A stretch of DNA of 64,000 nucleotides, taken from contig JAHRBC010000004.1 in NCBI GenBank assembly GCA_022702545.1, positions 4,246,001-4,310,000 of the forward strand, given 5' to 3'. Below the pieces are notes generated by a model. The model was not told the origin of the DNA and made no database searches. It saw only the letters and a list, made by a program, of their open reading frames with translations. Numbering within the stretch: position 1 is the first letter of the stretch; each line of letters opens with the position of its first letter. Position numbers and translations under genes: made by a program. This document shows positions 30,467 through 43,362 of this stretch, one piece after another. Source of the DNA: Phycomyces nitens. Lineage: Eukaryota > Mucoromycota > Mucoromycetes > Mucorales > Phycomycetaceae.

Positions 30467-32909
30467 TTAATGCTTGGATTTCTTCTGCTTCTCTATGGCC
30501 GCCCGATGTGCGACCTGTTTGTCCTTCATACTTCGCTTTGCCTTCATGACGACGTCGCGCTTGTGTGCAATCATCACGTAGTTCTTGTTGCGTGACTTTT
30601 CGCGATTGGTCGTGCTTCCTCGGTCCTTGTTGCCCTTCTTTGATCCAAACTTCTCGCGACCCTCACGGCCCTCCTGGATGGAAGCCATTCTCTCTTCATA
30701 GTCTTGCTTGGCCTTCTTACGCGGTCCAAGAATGGCAAACTCATCTACCTGACCAGCACCCTGGACACTGCAAGGTCGTTAGAAATTATCGACCGAGCCA
30801 AATTCCTTACCTTTCTTCGGCCTGTCTCTTCTTGCCCTTCACCACAATCTCGGCTTCATTTGCAACCTTTAGTTCATTTAACTTTGCAAAGTCTGCGGGT
30901 GTCAGGATACGTGTACTGGCCAATCTCATGGCAGCTTCTTCCTTTTTCTTTTCTTCTGCACGCCTTGCTGCTGCTTCCTCCTGCATCTTCTTTAGCTGCT
31001 CTTCAGTAAGAACCTCACGTTCTTCTGCATCTTCAAGCTTCTTTAGTGCTCTTCGGCCAATGCGGCGTGTCTTTGGCTGGTCATCCTTGGGTTTTGAATC
31101 AGTTGGGGTTTCATCTTCATCTTCACTCATAGCAATCGAAACCGGCTCATTATCATCCCCAACATTGATCCAGCCGTCTTCATCACTATCGCTCTCCTCT
31201 TCTTCTTCCCAGCCTTCCCAGCCAGCATTCTCATCTTCTGCAACATCTGCTTCCTCGAGCAACTCAATGCCCTGGAAACCTTCGACACCGAGTGAGCTAG
31301 CAGAACCATACTGGACTGTCTTGATGCTTCCGTCCTTCATACGAACAGTAGCAGTCTTGCCACGATCCTTGCGCATAAGCATCTCGGGGTTGATTTCTCT
31401 AAACAGGGCAATCAACGAACGGGCAGCCATCATGACACTCTTGTCGCGGTGGTTCTTATATTGAGTCAGATCCTGGAGAAGTGTGACATCGATGGCCAAG
31501 GGTTGGCGAGCACAGATCTCTCGAATGCCGTTTAGACTATGACAATTCATAAGTATGGATGTCTGGCTATCAAAATCAATAAACTTACCCTACTGCCATT
31601 ACTTCGTTTGCTACTCTGTCAGTAACAAAGTTGTTTGCAATTGCCTTTAATACGGTCTCGAGCACATCTGGAGGAACAAGAGGATGGCTTGCCTGTGCAG
31701 CACTGACAAGAACCATTGTGACATCCTTTTGAGAAGGCTGGAGGTACTTGATCAGCATGGGATAGAAGCCAAGAATGATAAGTTGATGGAGACCAATCAC
31801 GCGAGAGACCAGGTTCATCTTCATCACACGAATCTCCCAGCGATCCTCCTTTGAGGCCAGCTTGGAGTGCAACTTTTCAGCAAAACCTGCAATGGATCTT
31901 GGTTGATTTCTTGTTTATGGCATGGGATAATGGTACAAAGTGCTTACCTTGAGCATCGTTCAACAAGTGAAGAGCAGAAAAGTTGAAAACCTCGGACTTT
32001 TCCTTTGCCTTGCTCTTGCGCTTAATCTTCTTTTTGGCTGCATCCATCTTGCGAGCCTTTGACTTGGTCTTTTTACTGACCACGTTGGCCTGCTGCATTT
32101 TTCTAAGATCTGGCATCTAAAAAATAGAATGAGAATATAAGTGACAGGTCTCTTCCATATCCTTGTTTTTATCCTACCTCCTCATCATCACTCTCTTCCT
32201 CTTCATGCTCATCTGAAGTCAAGAAGAATTTGATGGCAGTAACAGCAATCTTTGGCACAGGCGAGAAACAGGCCTCGGCAATGACATTGACAGTCTTTGC
32301 ATCGTTCCAGACATTCTTGTTGTACAGATCAATGCAGATATCAATACTCTTCTTTGCAGCAATTGCGTTCTCTTCGCTGTTTCCAGTCTTTGCTGATTCG
32401 AGCATGGTGAACATATATGACTGCAGAGTTTTGTTGAGCTTGTTGTTCTTTGCCTTTGCGTTTGAGTTCTTAATGTCTGTAACAATGTGGTTGTAGAGTT
32501 GTTCGCGGAGGTGCTTATCCTTGCATTTGAAGAGGGTAAAAAAGAGTGGGAGCAGGCGAGTGTTATCTATAACGCCTCTGTGACGCATGAGAATCAAAGC
32601 CTGGACGAGTGTCTTGCGGACTTCGGGGTGAAGCACCATGCAATGCTCCTTGAGGATATCGACGATCTGCTCGGGGAAACCAGCAGTTTCTTTGGGGTAG
32701 CATTGCAGGACATGGCTCATGAACATTACAAGATCTGAGAGTTCCTTTGCCTCCTCGTCTGGCTTGAGGCAAAAGATGGCCAGAGAGGACTGGAAATGGC
32801 GGTACTGTTGGAGAAACTCGGCCTCATACGACTTTGGATCACGCTTGATCAAGTTCTGGAGCTGAGGGAGATGAGTGGGCAACAATGCCTCTCTGTTGCG
32901 CTTTCCCAT
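30467..32909 (-). CDS. SDA1: SDA1 homologue, 60S ribosomal subunit biogenesis
   Basis: Exons 32909-32178, 32116-31948, 31886-31589, 31536-30811 and 30767-30467 join in phase to about 741 residues, close to yeast SDA1. The N-terminal half is helical ([54 protein letters not shown]). The middle has DPQ-free acidic stretches ([12 protein letters not shown]). The C-terminus is strongly basic with nuclear-localisation-like clusters and ends QKKSKH. Known role in yeast: 60S pre-ribosome maturation and export, and actin organisation at G1. All introns are GT-AG and 47-73 bp. No defects. Confidence 0.93.
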
Positions 32910-33655
32910 GATGTAGTTGAGGTTAATCGATCTTGGCCTTTTTTTTTTTATTCACTTTCTTTTTATGGACCCAATCAAGCCACTCAAACTTAGACGGTCA
33001 CATAATTGGCCCTGATATTTGACTATATACTTTTTTGGATTTTTTTGATTCAGGGCATATGCTGACCAATCAAATTATTATTTTATTTTTGCTGTGCCTG
33101 TAGCCAAATGTCAGTAGATGGATTAAAAGTCAAGTAAAAAAATAAAATAGAGTGTTGAATATCTATTACAGAGCCAACGTCTTTTTACAATAACAATAAT
33201 AAAGAAGAAGAACAAAAAGTCTTGCAGTCAATGTTATATCTATCATACATTGATTATAAGTAAAAAGCAATCCTTGTCAAGATTTTGGTTTTTTCTTTAT
33301 TTATTTATGCAACCAACTCTGGCTTCAGATAATTCAAACATAGAGACCTTGGAGACATTAATAGCCCTCAAGAAATCAAGACATTGGTTTGCTACATCCA
33401 TAGGTAAGAACTAAAGGCAGGTTAAATTATGTCCATGATTCTTTCCCCCTCCAAAATAAAAAAAATCAAGTAAAAGCAAACAAGACACTCCTTTACAATC
33501 AATCGCCAAGTGTACTCTACAGTGACCTGGGATTATTAGAGTATTTCTTCCTAATTAGGGAATTTTGATTACAATCATCTATTTTTACCTATTTTTTTTG
33601 CTCATTTGATTCTTCTCTTGTTTCATAAAGCCATTAAGAATGCCATTTAGAATAG
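32910..33655. other. SDA1 upstream region and AT-rich spacer
   Basis: About 750 bp without a recognised gene. A small open stretch near 33308-33404 followed by GTAAGA looks exon-like, but nothing joins to it convincingly. The Tc1 relic begins at its right edge. Confidence 0.4.
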
Positions 33656-34707
33656 GACTGGGCTTTTGGATTGTTTAAAAGACAAGATTGTCGGTGCATT
33701 TGGCTCTGGTACATCAATGGCCGAGATTAAATGCCGATTTGAAATATCTTTTTTTTTTACTACAGTAAAAGCAACTGCAGAGAGCAAAGAAAACTAAGAC
33801 TGGCCTTGTTAGGAAAAAAAACGTCAAAGGATACCTTGTTTTCGTTTTTATTTTATTTTTTGGAATATTGTGAATTAGAATCTCTGGGCAGTGTTGTGCC
33901 CAACAAGCCAACTGCAGCATCAAACACCATTACGGATGAGATTCAGACATCATGATCAGGTGTTGAGGTCAAGAGAGATTCAAATTGGCAATATCTTAAA
34001 TAACTTGGAATGAGGTCCTGTGTAGCTACCAGAAAGCCTTTGATACTAAAAAAATATATATATCAGAGACTGCTTAATGTTTGCAAATGAGGCTCGTCAT
34101 CGCGATCAGCAACGGAATCGAGTGATCTGGAGTGATGAGTCTAGATTCATGGTATTTCCAAGAACTGGAAATGTCCGTGTATGGCGCACAACATTAAAAA
34201 CGTTCAAAAGGCAATATACTGTGCCAAGAGTTCAAGGTGGAGGGGGCTCAGCAATGATATTGGGGGTTTATTTGGGCCGGAGGTGTGAGAAAGCTTATAA
34301 TTGTTGATGGTACGCTAAATTAGCACAAGTACACAAGACTCTTATGCTTTCATGCCGTGGTTTCAAAGTCTTAAGCAAAGGAAACACAGAGATTTCATTT
34401 TCCAAGAAGACAATGCACCTTGTCATAAGAGTTTGTTGGCTAAAGAGTACAAAAAGAAGGTGAATCTTTCTATTATGACATGGCCAGCAAACAGCCCTGA
34501 CCTGAGTCCCATAAAGAATATATGATTCTACTTGGAGCATAAACTGAGAGCCAGGAAGCCAAAGTCTACAAACAAACTCTCTTTGGTTCGTGTGCAACAA
34601 GAAGAACGGAAAAGAATACCAAAGAAGGTTATAGAATCCCATAGCATGTCAATGCCAAATCCGATTCAAAAACTTAAAACAAGATATGGATCTCATACTC
34701 ATTATTA
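33656..34707 (+). pseudogene. Tc1/mariner transposase relic
   Basis: Fragments in more than one frame: a helix-turn-helix part (KIVGAFGSGTSMAEIKCRFEI, shown only as a landmark, near 33680-33742), then VIWSDESRFMVF near 34120, FQEDNAPCHKS near 34400 and WPANSPDLSPIKNI near 34485-34525. The third catalytic residue is Lys instead of Glu (PIKN versus PIEN), and frameshifts and stops separate the parts. It is an old inactive copy on the same strand as no neighbour gene. Confidence 0.8.
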
Positions 34708-35875
34708 ACCTTTGAAATAAATTATACTTTAATATTAATATATTATATCTACCGTTTATTCTAATAGAAAAAAAATAGATAGAATATGAATTTATTAAAC
34801 TGCCAAGAAAGTATGGAATGAACACATAAAAATAAAAATTTGAGGCAAGTATACAAGACACAAGCAAAGGAAGAAGGTTATTTAATACTTTGTGCAAAAC
34901 AGGAAATATTGAATAATACAGCGCGGGAGATTATCGGTAAAACAGCAAGGGGTGTTTTTTTTTTAGTTTGCTAAAAGGTTGTTTCTTTTCCAATTTTAAG
35001 GAGCAACCTCGAAGCTTAAATAATCGGTTAGCCTCCTCAGATCAACGTGTCAATAAAATAAAATTAAGCTTGAGGAGCAATGCTGATAAGCACTTGACAT
35101 TTAGAAAATATTAAAATGGTGCATTTATTCTAACCTACGGTCGATAATGGGCTATTGAATGGCAATAGTTTGTCTGTTGGTGCAATTATATATATTAAGA
35201 AAAAAGGCAGTTGAATTATTCAGTGGAGGGACGGCTGTCAATTTAAGAAGTTTTATAAAGTTTTGACGTTGGTATCACGAAAGCTTATATATACATATAC
35301 ACATATGTTTTATGCACCTTGTTATGACACTTGATATTTGCATGAGCGGTTCATCTGTTATTCTTGAAATCTGTGATACTACAGAAATCTCTAAAAAAAC
35401 CCTTGTTTAAAGGCGGTAAATGGGAACTTCTCATCAGAATGTATACCAAGATATATGATATTATTATCTTGATCACCGGTTAGGATTGGATTCTCTCCAC
35501 TTGGAAAGTTGTGGCTAATACAAGCAAACATTTTTTGTATGGAGCCTTGGGCTAAAATAAAAAGAGGACGCCACGACTTGTTTTTGAGAGTTTTCTATTT
35601 CCCAAGCTGACAATGGAGAGAGAGGCCGAGATAAATGCGAGATAGCCATACTAATCCAAGTGAACAGTAATAGTAGCTAGGGAGCGCGCAAGATAATCCA
35701 GTCTTTTAAAAATCATTACAGATACAAGGCACATTGGTTTTGGAGAGTATCTTTGCTGAATATTCCCAAAGTACTCGGACATTTCTTTCTTTTTTGGCTG
35801 ATAATATATGATACTTGATAAGCTAATCAGAATATTTATTAAATTGTTTTTGGGCCAAATGTTTAATAATATGTT
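34708..35875. other. Gene-free AT-rich stretch
   Basis: About 1.2 kb without an open frame I would defend. It holds the 3' flank of the transglycosylase gene and many A/T runs. Confidence 0.45.
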
Positions 35876-37481
35876 TTATGCTGTCAAATCCACACCGACA
35901 CTTTGAAGGGCATTTACAGCCCAGGCAGGATACTTGCTCCGGTCTCCAAAGTAGCCAGCAAAGAATTGCTTGATCCATGCTGGGAACTCGTCCCGTTTGA
36001 TGGCCTCTTGCATTTCCCGCATCAAGCGCAATTGGAAAGCGACGTTATGAATAGAGACCAAATGGCAGCCTACGGTATCTTTTGTTGTGACCAACAATTG
36101 GACGTAGGATCGTGTGTAGTTTTTGCAGGTAGAGCAATCACATCCTTCTTCAATGGGCCCAAAGTTGGAGCTGTGTTTTCCAGACTTGAGTCCAATCGTT
36201 CCCTTCATAGTCAGGGCATTACCAAAGCGCTATATTCAATGGGGGTAAGCACCCTGCCTGTTGAGTAATATGTTGGCAAGACTTACAGCTGTTCTTGTAG
36301 GAAACACACAATCAAACATATCCACACCCAATGCTGTACAAACAACAAGATCCTCAGCGTATCTACAATACATATCAGGCCTCTGCTTCATACACTTTAG
36401 TCTAAATGTTACTTACCCAACACCCATGCAGTAAATAGGCTTGTTTTTAGGAAGCAGATCTGTACACAGAGAAACACTGCCAAATGTCCACAAAGTCAGT
36501 CCTTGTTCAAAACCAAACCTCAGCTCTCTTTTTACTCACATGCGCCAAAACTGATCCTTTTCTTCACCACCACTCAAGCCACCTACAGCATAACCAGGAG
36601 TGTTACGCTTAACCATCTCATCCACACACTTCTTCCGCAATTCAGGGTCCAGGCCACCTTGAATAATGGCAAATAAGTTTTGATCATCCTGACGTTTGTG
36701 AGACGCTATACAACGATCGAGCCAGCGCACAGATCTCCACATGGCTTCTTCCACACGAGGTCCAGTAGTAAGGGATGAAATCACATCGTCAAGTTGCATC
36801 ATTATATCAGCTCCAATGGAATTCTGGAGCGACATTGAATGCTCGGGAGTAAGCATCATCAATGAGCCGTCGTGAGGAGAAGCAAATTGAACACCTTCCT
36901 AGATGGGCACCGAACATTCAATACCTCCCCATATTCCCCATTCTTATATTTCCTACCTCGGTGATCTCTGCAAGTTTCAAGAGCGAAACCATCTGAAATC
37001 CTCCACTATCCTACAACCCAATAAAAGAAAATAATACTATTAATCATCAAGCCAGATATAAAAACAAAAAACAAAAAACAAAAAACTTACAGTCAAGAGG
37101 TTGCCATTCCACTTTTGGAATGCATGAGATCCACCAGCTTCATCCAAGATCTCTTGTCCTGGCTTTAATCCCTGGAATTCAATACTTTTGTGTGAGATGC
37201 TGTTGGTAAACAATCCTAAATCGCCTTACAAGATGATATGTGTTATTGAGCATGATCTGACAATTCATGTCCTTGACCTGCTGAGGTGTCATTCCCTTGA
37301 GGGTTCCCTGGGTTCCTACAGGCATAAATACTGGAGTATTGACTGGGCCATGAGGAAGGGTGAGAACAGAAGCTCGACCTTTAGTGGTTGAGCATCTTGC
37401 ATAGGTTTCAAAGGTCAGGGCACTCTTCATGACAGGCAGAGTAGCACTCTTTTTAAAGACGGGGCGGATAAGAGAAGTCAC
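35876..37481 (-). CDS. QTRT1: Queuine tRNA-ribosyltransferase catalytic subunit (TGT)
   Basis: Seven exons: 37481-37230, 37171-37091, 37010-36957, 36898-36540, 36476-36417, 36362-36287 and 36229-35876. The product is 411 residues. Landmarks in order: [18 protein letters not shown], the substrate-binding [42 protein letters not shown], the nucleophile region [19 protein letters not shown], and the zinc site CDCSTC with a downstream His (SIHN). Known role: exchanges guanine for queuine at position 34 of GUN-anticodon tRNAs. Many yeasts lack this enzyme, so its presence argues against Saccharomyces-like fungi. The first ~25 residues are extra and basic and could be a targeting sequence. No defects. 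Confidence 0.94.
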
Positions 37482-38058
37482 GGTTGGGTTTGGTGGTTTG
37501 GAAGCGTTGTTTTATGAGGTAAGAAAATCCACCAAGAATATATTATTGTGTATAAATATATTGATATATATATAAAAAAAATGCTGTCAAAAAAAAATTA
37601 AAGCCAAAAAATAACAAGATCGCTTTGGCCAAAAATCAATTTTGATACTGCATTTTCAACTTGAAGTTCAGACGGTTTATAATTATATTGCAAAAATACC
37701 AAAAAGGTTGTAAAGACACAAAAAGCGTCCATAAACTGGCATCCAAGAGGCCATGTCAGGCAATATTTCGATTGCCCCCTTTTTTACCCAAGAAAAGTAC
37801 GAGCTTTAAAGCTGTCAAAGGTGTTTTGAGCATATGTCTTTCCAGAGTAAATTAGTCCAGGTTACGGTACAGGGCAATTATACCCACTGTAATTTCTCGG
37901 CTGGCAAGCTCAATCCAAAAGCTAGGACTTTGCACTTTCCTCTTATACGATTTAGCAGTCACATACAAGTAATTAGAAGTCACTTTTTTTTGCGGTTTGG
38001 TCGACCCTTTTTTGGCTGATCGAGTCCTTTCTCTCTCTCTCTTTTCAAACTTCACATT
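37482..38058. promoter_or_regulatory. Shared promoter region between TGT and FCF1
   Basis: 577 bp between divergently transcribed genes for tRNA modification and ribosome biogenesis. Poly(A) and poly(T) runs are present (37574-37598, 37985-37993), and a CTCTCTCTC run lies just before the FCF1 start. No specific binding site was assigned. Confidence 0.5.
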
Positions 38059-39004
38059 ATGGTACGCTAATTGTTTACTTGCAAGATCAAAAGCCTTTGT
38101 ATTAATAAAATGGAACATATAGGGTAAAGCGAAAAAGACAAGAAAGTTCGCCGAGGTGAAGCGCATTATAAGCACCAAAGACTCTAGACTGTAAGATTCT
38201 TTTTTTTAAATAATAATAATAGTAATAATAATAATCTATTCATTGCCTTTATCATATATCTAATTATGCGATTCGCATGTCTTATAGGAAGGAGAACAAG
38301 GAGAAGCAAAAGAAAAAGGAAGAAGAAAAGGAAAAGGCTGTTGTTCGTCAATTGTAAGTTGCGATGATCTACCCATTGGAAAGTGGATCACAGTATGCGT
38401 AAAATTTATTAAACTATTATTTTATTAGACCCCAAGTCGCCTCTTCCATGTTCTTCCAGTATAACGCAGCTCTTGGTCCTCCTTACCATGTCCTGGTCGA
38501 TACTAACTTTATCAACTTTTCTATCCAAAACAAATTGGAGTTAGTAAAGTCCATGATGGATTGTCTCTATGCAAAGTGTAAGTAAAATATAGTAGTGAAA
38601 CTCTGTTTTTGGTCAATTTTATTGACTATATTATTGTGTATTATAGCCATTCCTTGCATTACCGACTGTGTTATGGCAGAGTTGGAGAAATTGGGTCCCA
38701 AGTACCGCATTGCATTAAAGTAAGTGTTTAAAGGAGATGGTTAGTTGACCTCAGGAACCTTACAAAATTCACTAGGATTGCTCGTGATCCTCGTTTCGAG
38801 CGTCTCCCATGTTCCCACAAGGGTACTTATGCTGATGACTGTCTGGTCCAGCGTATTATGCAGCACCGATGCTATATTGTAGCCACCTGTGATCGTGATT
38901 TGAAGCGTCGTATCCGTAAGGTGCCTGGTATTCCCATCATGTACATCTCCAGCCGAAAATATGTCATTGAGAGACTTCCTGAGCTTGGTACAAATGCCTT
39001 TTAG
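38059..39004 (+). CDS. FCF1: FCF1, PIN-domain factor of the small-subunit processome
   Basis: Six coding exons: 38059-38061, 38123-38190, 38288-38353, 38429-38577, 38647-38719 and 38776-39004, giving 195 residues, the family length. The first coding exon is just the ATG. The product starts [16 protein letters not shown] as in yeast Fcf1. A Lys/Glu-rich stretch is followed by the PIN domain, with acidic residues in [26 protein letters not shown] and CDRDLKRR, and it ends [20 protein letters not shown] (landmark). Known role: early cleavages of pre-rRNA in 18S rRNA production. All splice sites are GT-AG and phases agree. Confidence 0.94.
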
Positions 39005-39399
39005 ACGGTTTTCCTTCATATTATTTTTTGTTTCTCTCTCTCTTTCTCTCTCTTTCTCTCTCTGTACATAGATATCTCAATCTTAAACATTGCAAAAGCT
39101 TACTTTCTCATGCTCATACTTTTTCTCTTAAAAATTACAAGCCTTTATTCTATTTACTTGGTATTGATACCAATAAACATGTATGAACAAAAAAAAAGCA
39201 GAAAGCAGAAATATATCTGGTAGAGTTTGAAATTAACGTTTATAGGGTCAAAGAGCAATATATTATTTTTCGATTGGTATAAAAAGGTATCATGCTGGAA
39301 TATCTAGTATTCTTTAAAAGGGTATTGGTTTTGTCGTTTTCTGCATAAAATAGAGATTACATATAGCAGTGATCTCTTTTGAGTGGGCCATTCACGGCA
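39005..39399. other. Convergent intergenic region
   Basis: 394 bp between the 3' ends of FCF1 (+) and the anchor-A-like gene (-). CTCTCTTTCTCTCTC repeats lie at 39034-39062 and AATAAA-like signals are nearby. No gene seen. Confidence 0.5.
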
Positions 39400-42300
39400 T
39401 CAATGCCTTTTTTTCTTTTCATTCCCTATACATCTCTCATCTGGATTCTTGAAAGATGTACTTTGGCCTTCTTCATTATAATTCTTGTGAGACTTGTATG
39501 TTTCTTTGCCACCTTTTAAATGTGAAGCTCCATGATTCCATTTGCCATTCTTGCCTTTTTTCCAGCCATTTTTGTTACCCATGTGTCTATTGTTTTTCCA
39601 GATGTGTTTCCAGTTATTTTCATAAGAATGTCCACCATCGAATTCATCGTCTGGACTATCATCCAATGCAATATTGAAATGATCGAATATATCTTCTGAT
39701 CCATCGTTGAATCCACTGTCAGATCCACCATTGAATCCATCATTAGGTCCACCATCGAAATCATTGTTAGGTTCTCCATTGAATCCACTGTTAGGTCCAT
39801 CATTGAATTCATCGTTAAATACACCATTGTCATCATCATCATCGGCATCGTCTATTTTATCAACAACATCCTCCATATTCCAATTACTGTCACGATCACC
39901 ACCATTGTACACTCTGTATCTCCAAATGCCATCTTCCTGACCAATGAGCAATGTTACTGGAGGGGTATAAGAAACTGTTTGTGTTTGTATGAGTGTCTCT
40001 GTCTGTGTCTGTGTCTGTGTCTGTGTCTGTGTCTGTGTTTCGGTGGCTACGGGGCCCATGCCTGTTGGCAAGTGTTTTCCAGGTCTCTGGAACCTTAGGG
40101 CAGCTAACGATCTGATAAGGTTCTTTGAGGCAGATGTGAATGACCCATTCTCAATCAATTTGTCATCATTCATCAAGCCATTTAGTGCATCAACAAGCTT
40201 TGAAGGAGGAGTCTCAAAGCCTTCGTTGTTGGAAAGGGCATTCTTTTGTGTGAGTGCAACCAGACTATTGATCAAGTATCTTGATGAAGATTTGAGGTCT
40301 TGGTTTGGAACCAAGTTATGGTTGTCAGCAAGGTCTGCTAGTGCTCCAACAAGATACTTTGCAGGGGCTGTAAACCCACTCTTGTATGTCAGTTCCTTCT
40401 TGTCCATCAGGTCATCCAAAGCATCAATAATATGTCCAGCAGGAACCGAGAAGGATCCATCGGATAGCAAGGTATCCTGAGCCATCATGTCAACAAGGGA
40501 TCCAACTAAATCACTAGCAGGATCTGACAGAGCACCATGCTCGATAGAGGATGTATTTTTCAAGTGCTCGGACAACAAGTCAATCAGATGACTGACAGAT
40601 TTTGTGAAAGAGTCATCTGGTAATGTTAAGCCATCCTTCATCTTATTTGCGGATGAAATAACCAGGTTGGCAGCATCAATGATTGAAGGAACATTGGGCA
40701 ATCTTTTGTGACCTTGGACTACTTTAACTTGAACAGCAGGCTGTGTATACATATCATGGATGGTTTTTGTGACTACATCTTGAGTCTTTGTGATGGCATC
40801 TTGGGTATGCTCATGAATGACTGTGAAAGGATAACGAACTGTGACAACAGGACCAAAAGATGGGAAAGCGAGAACCTCTGGAGAAATGCCAAGGTCTTGA
40901 ACTGCAAGACTTTGTGGAACTTGGACTGCAGCACTTTCTGGAATCTCAACCGCAGCACTTTCTGGAATCTCAACTGCGGGACTTTCTGATATCTCAACTG
41001 CAAAATTGTCTACCTCCTGAAGGGCAATAGGAATGGGTATTTCTGCGATATTCTCATATTCTGTCGTTGTCACAGTCGAGGTGATGCCAATTTTTGTCAA
41101 TGAGGTATCAGTTACAGTAACATATTCTGTGGTTGTGATGTCTTGAACAATCATTGAATTCTCCATAATAACCGAGCCAGTCGTTTTGGTGGAAAAATCA
41201 GTGGAACTCAAGGTAGCAATGATTTGGTTTCCATCTCTTTCTATAGTCCTTGTCTCCAGACTTGTTTCTGTAATTATGTGGAGATCAACATACGGAGAGT
41301 ATTGGGCAGTGACCTGAAATTCAGTTTCCGTACTAATCTGTTTATCAACGACAGTAACATCCAGAACACTATGAGTAGTCTGTGGATAATTGGGTCTAGG
41401 ATTCAAAAGATCGACAATTTCTGTAAATGTTGTAGTGAAGCTTTCGTAAACTGTGCCTAACATCATTACTGTGAATGTTTCTGTGGCTGTGACATCGTGG
41501 AAGTAAGTTGCAAGGTTTAATTGGGTTACATTGTAAAGTTCAGTCGATGTCACTGTAGCTGTTCCAAATACTGTGCTTACGGCCGTGATTGGAATAAAAT
41601 GGGTTTCGATTGCTGGATTTCCAACTACCCGGTCAACGGTTTGGATGTCTGTGATGGTCGATACCATAGATGAGACATCAATTGACATGATTGTCTGGGT
41701 AGATATTGCGGTGATGGTGTCAGTTATTGTCAATGGCAAGGTCACTGTCATCTCTGTCATCTCTGTCAGTATCTCTGTGGTCGTCGTCGTGAATGTAGTA
41801 TTAGTGGTTTCAAAATCAGTATAGTAATAGGTTGTTTCTGACAAGACTGTTTCGGTACTTGTAGGAATCTCAGGCGCACAAGTAGATGTGTCTGGAGGTA
41901 TAGCCATTATATCCCTGAGATGAGTGACATTGTATGGACAGCCAAGAGTAGATAGGACACCATAATTGTATACAAAGCTTGGTGTCTCGGGTACCCAGGT
42001 GTGGTTTGCTGCAATGATTCTTCCAACAAATATACTCTTTGATGTGTCGATAATATCAGCTAAAGTGACAATAGTAATATACCCATTAGTATAAATGATC
42101 ATTGGTATTATTATCACTATTTAAAGCTTAAGTCTACCTTGGGGAGCAATCAACATTCCAGCAAAGTAATGCTCTGAAGTTCTTTGAATGGAAATCTTTC
42201 CATCACGGACAAAGTTGCCATTTGCATCAACAGGATAAAAGTTGTAAACTATACGGCAAACTGGGATACCCAATAGTGGGTCCGTTGAATTCATCAAGAA

Positions 42301-43362
42301 TGTTGAGCCATTAAGGACAGGAAACTGTGATAAAACGATACTCACAATGTTAGGAGACCAAGAACACAGCATAAAATGGCTTGGAAGCTTACATTGAAAA
42401 CAACCGGCTTGTTATCATTAGGGAAAGCTCCACTTGAAAGACCGTTCCAAGGACGCAATCCTGTGTAGAGAGAGGTATCGTCTGATGTTTCACTTGCAGA
42501 AACTCCACAGTTTGTACTTCCACAGCTTTTAAAAGTCAAGACATGATGCTGCCTAATTGGCATGCATCGTTGAGTGGGAATAACAACAGGGGTCATACTT
42601 GCATCAGGGTTTATCTGGAGGGTAGGGGACAGACTGGCCAGCATGGTCTGGAAATCAATCACTGAATTCTTCAAATTATCGAATTCAACTACACCTGTGC
42701 CTTGGTTGGTTTCAATACTGCAATTCCATGCAAACTGAGTAAGTTGGTCCGTGTCGCCTCCGTCTTCAATCATGGCTAGACCAGTAACGTCTCCGAGGTG
42801 GGTGGCCGAAAACCTTCCGCCAACAACGAGTCCGTATTCAGCGTAAGTGAGATTGGGGTTTGAAGTACATGCAGCATGGAGAGCAATTCGGCCAGCAGAT
42901 AAACTTTTGACATCTATATTACCCTGAACAGCAAGGGGATATTCAACAATAAAGTCTCCAGGAGTAACGACATTTCCAAAAAATATGGCACCAAAACGAG
43001 AAATCTATAAAAAAAAATTCAAACATTATAGTGTATGCATAGATGTGCATGTATAAATCCATATGTATATTAGTTCATAGTTTTTTTAATTAATTATTTA
43101 TTTATTTAATCGAGATAACCAACTGGAGAGTTTATTTGAATATACTATAGTAACTTACAATATCGATATTTGATAAACTGCCTCCTTGCTGCCGACGCTC
43201 TGGTCTGTGTGCAAATTGTTTTGATAATCCAATATTTGCACCAGCGAAACGATTTCCCAATGAGCTTTTGACCAAGTCTTTTATAAAAGCTGATTCTGAC
43301 AGGAATATCAATTGATAGAACAAAAACAGCCTTAAAAGGATTCTTGCTTTGCTTGTCTTCAT
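39400..43362 (-). CDS. Large secreted choice-of-anchor-A-like protein with Thr-rich stalk
   Basis: Exons 43362-43159, 43004-42393, 42324-42138 and 42059-39400 join in phase to about 1220 residues. Residues 1-25 are a basic-then-hydrophobic signal peptide (LLRLFLFYQLIFLSESA). Residues ~68-370 resemble choice-of-anchor-A domains: FGNVVTPGDFIVEYPLAVQGNI, GRIALHAAC, GLVVGGRF early, then CRIVYNFYPVD and AGMLIAPQGRL. A Thr/Ser-rich stalk follows (~400-715), then about six ~37-residue helical repeats (~795-1015), a Thr-Gln tract, and an acidic Asn/Gly/Asp repeat (FNDGPN, FNGGS) before a basic tail. No GPI signal or membrane helix is seen at the end. Location is inferred as cell surface or wall; function unknown. 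Confidence 0.7.
39998..40042. repeat. TGTGTC microsatellite encoding Thr-Gln
   Basis: About seven tandem copies of TGTCTG lie inside the last exon of the secreted-protein gene and translate on the minus strand as alternating Gln and Thr. Confidence 0.8.

Noticed and set aside
30565..31464. 299-codon Ser-rich + frame opposite SDA1
   Set aside because: Shadow of acidic and basic codon runs (GAA, AAG) in SDA1.
39456..41824. Several + strand frames opposite the secreted-protein gene
   Set aside because: Shadows of repeat-rich minus-strand coding sequence.
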